The notes: generated by a model not told the origin, from the letters alone. Positions 1 to 7,753 are shown, counted from the stretch's first letter. The stretch: 15,030 bases of DNA from Coriobacteriaceae bacterium (GCA_004557505.1 SFGZ01000022.1:1-15030); one strand, 5' to 3'. Translations and numbers: made by a program.

Positions 1-1
1 G

Positions 2-118
2 GGGCTGTTCGTGCCGGAGGCCTCCGAGCGCTGGGACGGGACGGGGGACGCCGGGGACCCCGGCTACGTCAGGCACCCGCAGATCACCTGGTACGACGGA
101 CACCCCGTGATGCCGTGA
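2..118 (+). CDS. 3' end of an unidentified protein-coding gene
   Basis: The window opens inside a reading frame that runs to a TGA stop at 116-118. The 38 visible residues include the stretch YVRHPQITWYDGHPVMP at the C-terminus. Codon use is high-GC and looks coding, but I do not recognise the family and no domain can be assigned from so short a tail. It converges on the minus-strand antitoxin gene, and a small hairpin lies between them. The start and function are outside the window. Confidence 0.5.
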   Translation, partial: GLFVPEASERWDGTGDAGDPGYVRHPQITWYDGHPVMP

Positions 119-130
119 GCGGGAAGGGCG

Positions 131-149
131 GGGCGTGACCGGCACGCCT
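131..149. terminator. Small hairpin between convergent genes, possible bidirectional terminator
   Basis: GGCGTG (132-137) and CACGCC (143-148) form a perfect 6-bp stem with a 5-base loop, and a G-T wobble can extend it. It sits between the stop of the plus-strand gene (118) and the stop of the minus-strand gene (166). There is no clear T tract on either side, so intrinsic termination is only a suggestion. Confidence 0.3.
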
Positions 150-165
150 CTCAGCCGCGTTGGCG

Positions 166-435
166 CTACGTGAACCTAATCTCGAGGCGCTTGCCAAACC
201 CCTTCGCAATCCTCTTCAGGGTGCGCAGCGAGGGGTTCGCGATGCCGTTCTCGAGCTTGCTGATGTTCGAGCGGTTGATGCCCGTCACGTCGGCAAGCTG
301 CTGCTGCGTCATGCCCGTCTCTTCGCGACACAACGCCAGCTCGAGCACAATCTGATACTCGGGCTCCAGCGAGTCGCGCGCCACCTTCACCTGGCCGTCG
401 CTCATCATCTGTGCCCTTAGGCCCTGCTGTCTCAT
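166..435 (-). CDS. XRE-family antitoxin, HigA-like
   Basis: This encodes an 89-residue DNA-binding protein. The helix-turn-helix of the XRE/Cro type spans about residues 38-82 and contains the typical TQQQLADVTGINRSNISKLE stretch followed by NPSLRTLKRIAKGFGK. The N-terminal DSLEPEYQIV segment is common in HigA-type antitoxins of HigB/HigA modules. In that family the protein neutralises an mRNA-cleaving toxin and represses its own operon. I chose the ATG at 435-433 because GAGGAGG lies five bases upstream; a longer in-frame start at 546 would run through the remains of the toxin gene. The ATG overlaps the TGA of that upstream frame as ATGA, the usual sign of translational coupling. No intact toxin is present, so it may now act as an orphan regulator. 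The family is clear, the current partner is not. Confidence 0.85.
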   Translation of the reverse strand: MRQQGLRAQMMSDGQVKVARDSLEPEYQIVLELALCREETGMTQQQLADVTGINRSNISKLENGIANPSLRTLKRIAKGFGKRLEIRFT

Positions 436-640
436 GCGAACCTCCTCAACCAGTCCGCGCGATAGGAGCGCGCGTTCAATCTCTTTCCGGGGCGTCCTCG
501 GGCCTTCCTCGCGAAGCCGTGCCAAGCTCCCCAGCGAGGCCCGCATCCCTCAGAATCCAGACACGCTTCCTTGGTCCCAAGGCTCGCGGGCAGTCCATGA
601 GGGGCCCGCAACCCTCGGCTTCGTAGGCCCACGGCCGAAC
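432..640 (-). pseudogene. Remnant of a HigB/RelE-type toxin gene
   Basis: Immediately upstream of the antitoxin, pieces resembling the C-terminus of a HigB-like toxin are scattered over two frames. One frame gives WHGFARKA, the next gives RTPRKEIERAL, and the first frame resumes as YRADWLRRFA before a TGA overlapping the antitoxin ATG. In HigB-like proteins these elements lie in one frame (HGF.KK..KTP..EI..A..Y..D.L.R). Two compensating indels would explain the pattern, near 500-508 and near 460. Only about 240 bases separate the promoter -10 box from the antitoxin start, too few for a normal toxin of roughly 100-120 residues, so the N-terminal part is missing or unrecognisable. This is inference from motif resemblance. 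An alternative is a leader region with chance similarity. Confidence 0.45.
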
Positions 641-677
641 AAGGGGCCGCCTCTCGTAGATGTTTGATGTATCACAC

Positions 678-705
678 AGTATAGGTGCTCCTGCTGTGCG
701 GTCAA
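678..705 (-). promoter_or_regulatory. Sigma70-type promoter of the toxin remnant/antitoxin unit
   Basis: Read on the minus strand, TTGACC (705-700) is followed after 16 bases by TATACT (683-678), a good -35/-10 pair pointing at the antitoxin. Just downstream lies TGATGTATCA (plus-strand orientation, 665-674), a short inverted repeat with 4-base arms that could serve as an operator for the autoregulating antitoxin. The operator role is inference. Confidence 0.5.
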
Positions 706-830
706 GAATGGCGGGCCGATGTGCGTCCCATGCCCGTATGGCCTGCGTAAGGCGGCCGACGATGGCCGATGGCGGCAGGCCTTGGCACGGCTACCGGAGG
801 CTCGTTGCGCCGCTTCGTTCCCTAGGGGGA

Positions 831-841
831 TGATATAAGCT
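831..841 (+). promoter_or_regulatory. Candidate -10 region for the pentose phosphate operon
   Basis: TGATATAAGCT contains a TATAAG hexamer about 150 bases upstream of the transaldolase ATG. The same 11 bases recur at 10009-10019 upstream of the small rubredoxin gene. No well-spaced -35 hexamer is visible (TTGCGC at 805-810 is too far), so the promoter call rests on the -10 and on recurrence alone. Confidence 0.25.
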
Positions 842-886
842 GTTGGATGGATGAGGCAGTCATGTGCGGGTGCGTTCCTGCTGGGG

Positions 887-931
887 ACAATGCAGCGACT
901 GGTGCGCCCGCAGGGGGTCTCCCCGCATTGT
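887..931 (+). promoter_or_regulatory. Foldable leader RNA upstream of the transaldolase gene
   Basis: ACAATGC (887-893) pairs perfectly with GCATTGT (925-931), and inside the loop GGGG (914-917) pairs with CCCC (921-924) across a TCT loop. The nested helices lie between the candidate promoter and the ribosome-binding site of the transketolase/transaldolase operon. This could be an attenuator or a cis-regulatory RNA. I do not recognise a known riboswitch class. Confidence 0.25.
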
Positions 932-987
932 TGGCTGCGAATACGTCAGGCTTGGCCCATGCGTTGGGCCGGAGAAAGGAGCGTCTC

Positions 988-1674
988 ATGAAGTTTTTCA
1001 TCGATACGGCGGACTTGGACGAGATCAAGCAGGCGGAGAGCTGGGGGGTTCTCGCCGGCGTCACCACCAACCCGTCGCTTTACGCAAAGACCGGCGGCAA
1101 GCTGGCAGACTTCGAGGACCACATGGTCAAGATCTGCGAGCTCTGCGAGGGGCTGCCCGTCTCCGCCGAGTCCCAGGCAAAGACCACCGAGGACATGATC
1201 GCCGATGGCGAGCGCCTCGCCGCGCTCGCGCCCAACATCGTGGTCAAGCTCCCCATCTGCGAGGAGAGCCTGCCCGCCACCCACGCGCTTGCCAAGGAGG
1301 GCATACGTGTCAACATGACGCTCGTCTTCTCGGCGCCGCAGGCGCTGCTCGCCGCCTCGGCCGGCGCCCGCTACATCAGCCCGTTCGTCGGCCGCTTCGA
1401 TGACATCGGCGAGGACGGCATCGAGCAGCTTGCGACCGTGGTGCAGTGCGTCGAGAACTACACGTACGGCTACTGGGACGAGGAGGGCGGGCCCGAGATC
1501 ATCACGGCCTCCGTGCGCACGCCCAACCACGTGACGCAGGCGGCGCTCCTCGGCGCCGATATCGCAACGGTGCCCTTCGGCGCGCTCAAGAAGTGCCTGT
1601 GTCACCCGCTCACCGACCAGGGCCGCGAGCGCTTCGACGCGGATTGGGCCAAGGTCACGGGGGAGCAGGCCTAG
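988..1674 (+). CDS. Small transaldolase / fructose-6-phosphate aldolase family (TalC-like)
   Basis: A 228-residue protein starting MKFFIDTADLDEIKQ, the hallmark of the short transaldolase subfamily (about 215-230 residues). Members transfer a dihydroxyacetone unit between sugar phosphates in the non-oxidative pentose phosphate pathway, and some act as fructose-6-phosphate aldolases. Visible motifs are GVTTNPSL (residues 24-31), the Schiff-base lysine in NIVVKLP (Lys87) and the SPFVGRFDD phosphate-binding segment. The ATG at 988 is preceded by AAAGGAG (976-982). A longer in-frame ORF back to 847 adds 47 residues that do not fit the family. Two transketolase genes follow 29 bases downstream, forming an obvious pathway operon and favouring transaldolase over aldolase activity. 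The substrate cannot be settled from sequence alone. Confidence 0.93.
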   Translation: MKFFIDTADLDEIKQAESWGVLAGVTTNPSLYAKTGGKLADFEDHMVKICELCEGLPVSAESQAKTTEDMIADGERLAALAPNIVVKLPICEESLPATHALAKEGIRVNMTLVFSAPQALLAASAGARYISPFVGRFDDIGEDGIEQLATVVQCVENYTYGYWDEEGGPEIITASVRTPNHVTQAALLGADIATVPFGALKKCLCHPLTDQGRERFDADWAKVTGEQA

Positions 1675-1703
1675 CTACACGCAACGGTCTCGAGAGGAGA
1701 CAC

Positions 1704-2570
1704 ATGAGCATTACGAGAACGACGCACGAGGTGCGGCTCATCGCCAACTCGATGCGCCACGACATCATCACCATGGTGTCGAAGGCGAAGTCGGGCCACC
1801 CCGGCGGGTCGCTGTCGTGTACGGACATCCTTGCGACGCTGTTCTTCACCGGCGTGATGAACTATGACGAGGACGATCCCGCCAGCCCCGAGAGGGACTT
1901 CCTCATCCTCTCGAAGGGCCACGCCGCCCCGGCGCTCTATGCCGCCTTCCACCAGGTCGGCTGGGTCAGGGATGACGAGCTTGGGACGCTTCGCCAGCTG
2001 GGCACGCGCCTACAGGGCCACCCCGACAGAAACGCCCTGCCGGGCGTCGAGGTCTGCTCCGGGTCCTTGGGACAGGGGCTGTCCGTTGCCGCTGGCGCGG
2101 CGCTGGGCTTTCTCACGGACGCCCCAGAGGGCGCCCGCCCGCGCCACGTGTTCTGCGTGTGCGGCGATGGAGAGCTACAGGAGGGCTCCAACTGGGAGGC
2201 GCTGATGTTTGCCCCCAACCACGGCCTCTCCAACCTCACCATGTTCCTCGACCTCAACAACCTGCAAATCGATGGCGACGTGCGCGAGGTCAACTCCCTC
2301 GGGGACGTTGAAGCCAAGCTCGCGGCCTTTGGCTGGCACGTTATCCGCACTGACGGCCACGACATCGAGCGCCTGCACGCCGCGATCGAGGACGCGCTCG
2401 CCTTCCCCGCGGCACCCACGGCCATCGTGTGCGACACCGTCAAGGGCAAGGGCGTCTCGTTCATGGAGAACGAGGCGGGCTGGCATGGCAAGGCTCCCAA
2501 CGAGGAGGAGACCGCGCGTGCGCTGGCCGACCTCGACGCGGAGCGCGCCCAGATCGAGAAGGAGGCCTAG
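1704..2570 (+). CDS. Transketolase, N-terminal subunit
   Basis: This 288-residue protein corresponds to the thiamine-diphosphate-binding half of transketolase. It shows SGHPGGSLS (30-38), the SKGHA segment (70-74), and the ThDP/Mg motif GDGELQEG (154-161) followed by DLNNLQIDG (183-191). With its partner it moves two-carbon ketol units between pentose and other sugar phosphates. The start ATG at 1704 has GAGAGGAGA just upstream. The stop is followed after two bases by the start of the C-terminal subunit gene, whose AAGGAGG lies inside the end of this gene, so the two are translationally linked. The split into two genes is known in many anaerobic bacteria and archaea and is not a frameshift: each half has its own start and ribosome-binding site. 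Confidence 0.95.
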   Translation: MSITRTTHEVRLIANSMRHDIITMVSKAKSGHPGGSLSCTDILATLFFTGVMNYDEDDPASPERDFLILSKGHAAPALYAAFHQVGWVRDDELGTLRQLGTRLQGHPDRNALPGVEVCSGSLGQGLSVAAGAALGFLTDAPEGARPRHVFCVCGDGELQEGSNWEALMFAPNHGLSNLTMFLDLNNLQIDGDVREVNSLGDVEAKLAAFGWHVIRTDGHDIERLHAAIEDALAFPAAPTAIVCDTVKGKGVSFMENEAGWHGKAPNEEETARALADLDAERAQIEKEA

Positions 2571-2572
2571 CC

Positions 2573-3502
2573 ATGGGTAAGAGGGCAACACGCGAAGCCT
2601 TTGGCGAGACGCTCGTCGAGCTGGCAAACGAGGGCGTGAACGTCTGCGCGGTCGATGCGGACCTCGCCGGGTCAACTACTACCAACAAGCTTCAGAAGGC
2701 GTACCCCGATCGCTTCGTGGACGTGGGCATCGCCGAGCAGAACATGATCGGCGTGGCCTCGGGCCTCGCCCTCACCGGGCGCATCCCGTTCACGGCGTCC
2801 TTCGCCGTGTTCGGCGCGGGCCGCTGCTACGACCAGATACGCAACACCGTCTGCGACTCCAACCTCAACGTGAAGGTGTGCCCCACGCACGCCGGCATCA
2901 CGGTGGGCGAGGATGGCGCGACGCACGAGATGCTCGAGGACATTGGCATGATGAGGGCGCTCCCCAACATGCGGGTCCTGGTGCCGGCGGACTACCGCGC
3001 CGCGAAGGCCGCCATCCGCATTGCCGCCACCACGCCCGGCCCCGTCTACGTGCGCCTGGGCCGTCATAAGGTGCCCGAGGTCTACGACGAGTCCTTCGCC
3101 GGCGGCCTGCCCTACGCGGGGATCCTGCGCGAGGGGACGGATGTCACCATCCTCGCCTGCGGCGTCGAGGTGGCTCAGTCGCTTGCTGCGGCGGACGCCT
3201 TGGCACAGAGCGGCATCTCCGCCGAGGTCGTCGACGTGTTCTCGGTGAAGCCGCTTGCGGAGGACGTCATTCTCGCCTCCGCCGAGAAGACCGGCCGCGT
3301 CGTGACGGTCGAGGAGCACGTGGTTGATACGGGCATGGGCTCTGCCGTGGCCGCGCTTCTCGCCGAGAGGCGGCCCACGCCCATGCGCCTGGTGGGCATG
3401 AGGGGCTTTGGCACCTCCGCCCCCGGCGACGTGCTCCTCGAGCACTTTGGCCTTGACGGCGTAGGCATTGCCCGCCAGGTCGAGGAGTTCGTCCGCGCCT
3501 AG
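2573..3502 (+). CDS. Transketolase, C-terminal subunit
   Basis: A 309-residue protein covering the pyrimidine-binding and C-terminal domains of transketolase. The catalytic glutamate that activates ThDP is seen in VGIAEQNM (Glu55). Further family landmarks are GLALTGRIPF, THAGITVGEDGATHE and the VYVRLGR strand. It forms the active site jointly with the upstream N-terminal subunit in the cytoplasm. The ATG at 2573 follows AAGGAGG (2559-2565) after seven bases. It is the last gene of the transaldolase-transketolase unit, and a strong GC-rich hairpin starts 25 bases after its stop. The related 1-deoxyxylulose-5-phosphate synthase is a single fused protein, so transketolase is preferred. Confidence 0.95.
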   Translation: MGKRATREAFGETLVELANEGVNVCAVDADLAGSTTTNKLQKAYPDRFVDVGIAEQNMIGVASGLALTGRIPFTASFAVFGAGRCYDQIRNTVCDSNLNVKVCPTHAGITVGEDGATHEMLEDIGMMRALPNMRVLVPADYRAAKAAIRIAATTPGPVYVRLGRHKVPEVYDESFAGGLPYAGILREGTDVTILACGVEVAQSLAAADALAQSGISAEVVDVFSVKPLAEDVILASAEKTGRVVTVEEHVVDTGMGSAVAALLAERRPTPMRLVGMRGFGTSAPGDVLLEHFGLDGVGIARQVEEFVRA

Positions 3503-3527
3503 CGGCAAGACAGCCAGTACGTATGTG

Positions 3528-3563
3528 GGTGCGCGCGACGGCGCGGCAGCCGTCGCGCGCACC
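3528..3563 (+). terminator. Strong GC hairpin after the transketolase operon
   Basis: GGTGCGCGCGACGG (3528-3541) and CCGTCGCGCGCACC (3550-3563) form a perfect 14-bp stem with an 8-base loop, 25 bases past the tktC stop. No T run follows, so it may end transcription without a U tail, as is common in high-GC actinobacteria, or protect the mRNA 3' end. Confidence 0.55.
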
Positions 3564-3717
3564 TGGGGAGGGGTGCCGCCAGCGTCATTTTGCGAACTTC
3601 TCGCGGCATCCATCTACGTGTTCTCTGTTCGTATGGGGCTGCTCGCGCGTGGTCGTCCCAGCGCTTGGTATCATGGCGAATGTATCTGCATCTGCTACGC
3701 AAGAAGAAGGAGCTTTC

Positions 3718-4710
3718 GTGGCCAACCACTTTCGCAGCACAGGGCGACAGGGGCCGGGCGAGGATGGCATGAAGCTTGTGCCACCCAGCGAGCACATCGT
3801 GAGCAACGTCCCGGACATCGAGTCCGCCGAGAGCGGCGACGATGAGCAGGCTCCCGCCGTCACCGAAGACGCGCCCGAGGCGGTTCATGTTGTCACGGCG
3901 TCCGATTCTGCCGACCCCGCGAGCGAGCAGCAGCGTCCCTACACCAGCGTCTTTGCGTCCCTCGCGGGCAACGACAACGACGCCCCCGCGCCGCCGCGCA
4001 CCGGCACCCCCACCATCTCGTTCAAGAACGTGACCCTCATCTATCCGGCCCAGCCCAACAAGCCCGCCCTCGAGGACGTGAGCCTTGGCATCTATCCCGG
4101 CGAGTTCGTCTTTGTCGTGGGCCACTCCGGTTCGGGCAAGTCGTCGCTCCTGCGTCTCATCACCTGCGAGCGTCGCGCCACCTCCGGGCAGGTGCTTGTC
4201 GCCGGCCAGGACCTCACCAAGCTCAAGAACAAGAAGGTCCCATATCTCCGTCGCCAGATTGGTACTGTCTACCAGGACTTCAAGCTCCTGCCGGACAAGA
4301 CGGTCTACGAGAACGTCGCCTTCGCGCTCGAGTGCATCGGCAAGCCGCGCGCCGTCGTCAACGTGCAGGTCCCCGAGGTGCTCCGCCTCGTTGGCCTCGC
4401 CGAGAAGCAGGACAACTATCCCGACCAGCTCTCCGGTGGCGAGCAGCAGCGCGTCTCCGTGGCGCGGGCCATGGTCAACCGCCCGCCGCTGCTCATCTGC
4501 GACGAGCCCACGGGCAACCTCGACCCGGCCATCTCGCTGGGCATCATGAAGCTGCTCGACCGCATTAACCGCGAGGGCACGACCGTGGTCATGGCCACCC
4601 ACGACCGCGAGATGGTCGACTCCATGCGCAAGCGCGTCGTCGCGCTTGAGGCCGGCCACGTTGTCCGCGACCAGGAGAGGGGAGGCTACGGCTACTATGG
4701 CGCCCTCTAA
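3718..4710 (+). CDS. ftsE: Cell-division ABC transporter ATP-binding protein FtsE
   Basis: The ATPase of the FtsEX complex, which sits at the division site and activates peptidoglycan hydrolases rather than transporting a substrate. Walker A GHSGSGKS is at residues 135-142, the signature LSGGEQQR starts at 238, Walker B ends in CDEPTGNLD (Asp262/Glu263), and the switch histidine is His295. GTVYQDFKLLPDKTVYENVAFALE is characteristic of FtsE. I chose GTG at 3718 because AAGGAG (3707-3712) lies five bases upstream; the in-frame ATG at 3673 lacks such a site and overlaps a TATCAT that could be a -10 box. The protein is 330 residues, about 100 longer than a typical FtsE, because of an acidic, Pro/Ala-rich N-terminal extension predicted to be disordered. 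It overlaps ftsX by 14 bases. Confidence 0.95.
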   Translation: MANHFRSTGRQGPGEDGMKLVPPSEHIVSNVPDIESAESGDDEQAPAVTEDAPEAVHVVTASDSADPASEQQRPYTSVFASLAGNDNDAPAPPRTGTPTISFKNVTLIYPAQPNKPALEDVSLGIYPGEFVFVVGHSGSGKSSLLRLITCERRATSGQVLVAGQDLTKLKNKKVPYLRRQIGTVYQDFKLLPDKTVYENVAFALECIGKPRAVVNVQVPEVLRLVGLAEKQDNYPDQLSGGEQQRVSVARAMVNRPPLLICDEPTGNLDPAISLGIMKLLDRINREGTTVVMATHDREMVDSMRKRVVALEAGHVVRDQERGGYGYYGAL

Positions 4711-5623
4711 CTTCACCTACTCGCTGCGCGAGGCCGGCCACCACTTCCGCAGGAACTGGTCGACGGTGCTCGGCGCAATCGTGACCATCTTCCTTTCGCT
4801 CTTCATCATCGGCGTGTTCGCGCTTGCCTCCAGCGTTCTTGACAACATGGTGGGCAGCGTCGAGGACAAGGTCACAATCCAGGCCTTCCTCGCCGACAAT
4901 GCCGACCAGGCATCCGTCAATCAGCTCAAGTCCGAGATCGAGGGCTGGGACAACGTCGAGTCCGTCACGTACCGCAGCAAGGACGAGAACCTCGAGCAGT
5001 ACCGCACCTCGATGTCGCAGAGGAACGCCTCCGATGCCGTGGCCGCGCTCGACGGCCAGAACCCCATCCCGGCCTCGCTCGTGATCAAGCTCACCGAGCC
5101 CCAGCAGGTTGAGAGCGCGGCAGAGCGCCTCGTTGCCGACAAGACCTTCAAGTCTGTCTGCGACACGCCCGAGAACCCCTCGAGCGATGTCCAGTACGGC
5201 CGCGACACCGTCGAGAAGCTCTTCTCGGTCACCAACATCTTGCGCGTTGCCGCCATCGTGCTCGTGGTGCTCCTGATCTTCGTGGCGTTCGTGTTCATCA
5301 ACAACACCATCCGCCTCGCCATCACCGCCCGCCGCAGGGAGATTGCCATCATGCGCCTGGTGGGCGCATCGAACGGCTTCATACGGGGCCCCTTCATCAT
5401 GGAGGGCACGCTGGAGTCGCTCATCGGGGCGGGCGTGGCCATCATCGCGCTTGCCGTAGGCATGGGCTACGTGATGCCACAGCTTGAGGACAGCCTCAGG
5501 TTCCTCTCGTTCTACGTGTCGCCCCAGGCGCTCTTCCTCACCTACGGCGGCCTGCTGGTCCTCGGAGTCCTCATCGGCCTCTTCAGCTCTGCCATCGCCA
5601 TGAGGCGCTACCTCAAGGTCTAG
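4697..5623 (+). CDS. ftsX: Cell-division membrane protein FtsX
   Basis: A 308-residue membrane partner of FtsE. It has the FtsX layout: cytoplasmic N-terminus with YSLREAGHHFRRNWST, TM1 at about 22-46, a large extracellular domain (about 47-178) that in this family contacts hydrolases or their activators, then TM2 (about 182-203), the cytoplasmic RRREIAIMRLVGAS coupling region, TM3 (about 238-262) and TM4 (about 282-302), ending AMRRYLKV. The ATG at 4697 lies inside the end of ftsE; a GGGAGG about 12 bases upstream could help, but the 14-base overlap suggests coupled translation. An in-frame TTG at 4646 is less likely. A terminator-like hairpin follows, separating it from rnr. No hydrolase gene lies next to it in this window. 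Confidence 0.94.
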   Translation: MAPSNFTYSLREAGHHFRRNWSTVLGAIVTIFLSLFIIGVFALASSVLDNMVGSVEDKVTIQAFLADNADQASVNQLKSEIEGWDNVESVTYRSKDENLEQYRTSMSQRNASDAVAALDGQNPIPASLVIKLTEPQQVESAAERLVADKTFKSVCDTPENPSSDVQYGRDTVEKLFSVTNILRVAAIVLVVLLIFVAFVFINNTIRLAITARRREIAIMRLVGASNGFIRGPFIMEGTLESLIGAGVAIIALAVGMGYVMPQLEDSLRFLSFYVSPQALFLTYGGLLVLGVLIGLFSSAIAMRRYLKV

Positions 5624-5652
5624 CGCGGATTTCTGGGTACTTGCCGGCAGAG

Positions 5653-5690
5653 GGGGTGGTGCGGCTCGTTCGCGCCGCCCCGTCTTTCTT
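5653..5690 (+). terminator. Intrinsic terminator after ftsX
   Basis: Bases 5653-5663 and 5671-5681 form an 11-bp stem with two G-T wobbles and a 7-base loop, followed by GTCTTTCTT. Stem and T-rich tail fit a rho-independent terminator, and the tail runs directly into the ribosome-binding site of rnr (AAGGAGG, 5691-5697). It could therefore also act as a translation- or attenuation-type control of rnr. Confidence 0.5.
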
Positions 5691-5701
5691 AAGGAGGACA
5701 C

Positions 5702-7753
5702 ATGGGCAGAAGGCGCCCGGGAGCCCGGCGCGGCGGCAGCCACCGGCCTGGAGGCAGGAGGGCGCCGCGGCACCGCTCGCCCACCCTTACGGGGACGCTG
5801 CGTGTGACGAAGCCCGGCACGGCCACGGTCGAGACGCCCGAGGGCAGCTTCCGCGTTGCCCGCCGGGGCCTGCGCGAGGCCATGAACGGCGACGAGGTCA
5901 CCGTCTCCGTCTTCCCCGACCGCAGGGGCGAGAGGGTCGCCCTGGTGCAGGGGGTCATCACGCGGGCGCAGGCAACCTTCCTAGGACGCTTCGAGCAGGC
6001 CGGCCCCCTGGGCGCCGTGGTGCCGCTCGATGCGCGCCTGGGCCGTGACTTCTTTGTCGTTCCCGAGGACGGCTCGCCCGCCCGTCTCGGCGTGGGGGAG
6101 GGCGACGTGGTTGTCGCCCGCATCGCGGAGTACCCCACCCGCAACAGCGCCGCCGTGGTGACCATCGAGCGCCGCGTGGGCTCCTCGGACGAGCTCGACC
6201 TCAACATGGAGTCGGTCATCGCCTCCTTTGGGCTGGCCACGGAGTTCCCGCCGGCGGCGCTTGCGCAGGCGGAGGGCATCCACGCCGGCGTCGAGGAGGC
6301 GCTGAGGCGCGATCCTACCCGCCGCGACCTGCGCTCCCTTCGCTGCGTGACCATCGACCCCACCGACGCGCGCGACTTCGATGACGCGGTCTTTGCCACG
6401 CGGCTGTCGGGCGGCGGCTTCGAGCTGTGGGTCCACATCGCCGACGTCACGCACTACGTTGGCTGGGACAGCCCAATCGACAACGAGGCCAAGCGCCGAA
6501 CCTGCTCGGCCTATCTGGCCGACCGCGTGCTGCCCATGCTTCCCGAGAGCCTCTGCAACGACGTGTGCTCGCTCAGGCCGAACGAGGACCGTCTGGCCAT
6601 GAGCGTGCGCATGGAGCTGGACGCGGCGGGCAACCTCACCTCTGCCGAGGCCATGGCCTCCGCCATCCGCTCGGCGGCGCGGCTTGACTACGACACCGTT
6701 GACGTCCTGCTCGCCGGCCACGCGGACGCCTCCGTGCTGCACGGGGACCCGGCAGACGCCCAGGCCCTGGAGGAGGCGCTGCGCACCCTCGACCGCATTC
6801 GCGGCCTTCGCGAGCGCATACGCAGGGGGCGCGGGTCGATCGACTTCGACACCGTAGAGCCCAGGGTCACGCTTGACGAAAAGGGGCATCCCACGGGGGT
6901 GGCCGTGCGCACGCGCACGCGCGCGACGGGGCTGGTGGAGGAGGCGATGCTCCTCGCCAACGAGTCCGTCGCCCGCATGCTTGCGGACCGCGAGGTTCTC
7001 TGCGCCTACCGCGTACACGAGCGACCGTCGCCGGATGACCTCCGCGCCACGGTTCGCCCCCTCATGGAGCTGGGGCTCATCGAGGGAAATGCCCAGCGCG
7101 ACGCCCTCATCGCGGGCGAGCCCGAGGCGATAGCCGCCGTGCTTGACGCCGCCCGTGGGACTTCCGGCGAGTACCTTGCCAGCGCGCTTCTCCTCCGTGC
7201 GCAGAAGCGCGCGGTCTACCTTCCCACCAACCAGGGCCACTACGCGCTCGGGGCGCAGGCGTACTGTCACTTCACCTCACCCATCAGGCGCTATCCGGAC
7301 GAGCTTGCACACCGTGCGCTCAAGGCGCTGCTCGCCGGGGCGCTCGACAGCAAGGAGCAGAGGCAGATCGCGGGCCAGCTGCCCCAGCTCTGCGCCACGT
7401 GCTCGCGGATGGAGCGTGCCGCAGACGGTGCGGCGCACGCCAGTCAGCACATCAAGATGGCCGAGCTCTACGCGGGCCGTGTGGGTGAGGCCTTCTCGGG
7501 CGTGGTGTGCGGCTGCGAGAGATTCGGGCTCTTTGTGATGCTCGACGAGACCTGCGCCGAGGGGCTGCTGCCCACGCGCGCCCTTGGTGGCGAGTGGCTT
7601 GCGTACGACGAGGACCGCATGACGCTCACCGGCGAGGAGTCCGGGCGCGTGTGGGGCCTGGGCATGCGGGTGCGCGTGGTTGTTGCCGAGACCGACATCC
7701 CGCGCGGAAGGATCGACTTCGCGCTCGCGGACGCGCGTGACGCCGCGCGATAA
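5702..7753 (+). CDS. rnr: Ribonuclease R (RNase II/R family 3'-5' exoribonuclease)
   Basis: This 683-residue enzyme degrades structured RNA from the 3' end and in bacteria helps clear non-stop mRNA during trans-translation. The first 27 residues are rich in Arg and Gly and probably bind RNA. Cold-shock-like OB folds follow (about 28-180). The RNB catalytic domain carries DPTDARDFDDA (219-229) with the metal-binding aspartates, and HFTSPIRRYPD (523-533). A C-terminal S1 domain begins near 594. The length is within the family range but lacks the long N-terminal helix-turn-helix and lysine-rich tail of E. coli RNase R. ATG at 5702 follows AAGGAGG by four bases. The downstream TPR and smpB genes support a role in ribosome rescue. 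Confidence 0.95.
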   Translation: MGRRRPGARRGGSHRPGGRRAPRHRSPTLTGTLRVTKPGTATVETPEGSFRVARRGLREAMNGDEVTVSVFPDRRGERVALVQGVITRAQATFLGRFEQAGPLGAVVPLDARLGRDFFVVPEDGSPARLGVGEGDVVVARIAEYPTRNSAAVVTIERRVGSSDELDLNMESVIASFGLATEFPPAALAQAEGIHAGVEEALRRDPTRRDLRSLRCVTIDPTDARDFDDAVFATRLSGGGFELWVHIADVTHYVGWDSPIDNEAKRRTCSAYLADRVLPMLPESLCNDVCSLRPNEDRLAMSVRMELDAAGNLTSAEAMASAIRSAARLDYDTVDVLLAGHADASVLHGDPADAQALEEALRTLDRIRGLRERIRRGRGSIDFDTVEPRVTLDEKGHPTGVAVRTRTRATGLVEEAMLLANESVARMLADREVLCAYRVHERPSPDDLRATVRPLMELGLIEGNAQRDALIAGEPEAIAAVLDAARGTSGEYLASALLLRAQKRAVYLPTNQGHYALGAQAYCHFTSPIRRYPDELAHRALKALLAGALDSKEQRQIAGQLPQLCATCSRMERAADGAAHASQHIKMAELYAGRVGEAFSGVVCGCERFGLFVMLDETCAEGLLPTRALGGEWLAYDEDRMTLTGEESGRVWGLGMRVRVVVAETDIPRGRIDFALADARDAAR

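Larger units (their letters stand above)
706..987. other. Gene-free leader and spacer upstream of the transaldolase gene
   Basis: I find no convincing gene here. It holds a possible stem GGCCTGC (740-746)/GCAGGCC (775-781), a candidate -10 element inside TGATATAAGCT (831-841), and a leader of roughly 145 bases that can fold through ACAATGC (887-893)/GCATTGT (925-931). An ATG at 847 is in frame with the transaldolase but lacks family support as a start. Confidence 0.4.

Noticed and set aside
847..987. In-frame upstream ATG giving the transaldolase a 47-residue N-terminal extension
   Set aside because: The family starts at MKFFIDTA, the ATG at 988 has AAAGGAG upstream, and the extension overlaps the folded leader.
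1704..3502. Transketolase as one gene broken by a frameshift
   Set aside because: Each half has its own start codon and ribosome-binding site and matches the known two-subunit form.
4646..4696. Upstream TTG start for ftsX
   Set aside because: It would read 17 residues deep inside ftsE; the ATG at 4697 fits the normal FtsX N-terminus.
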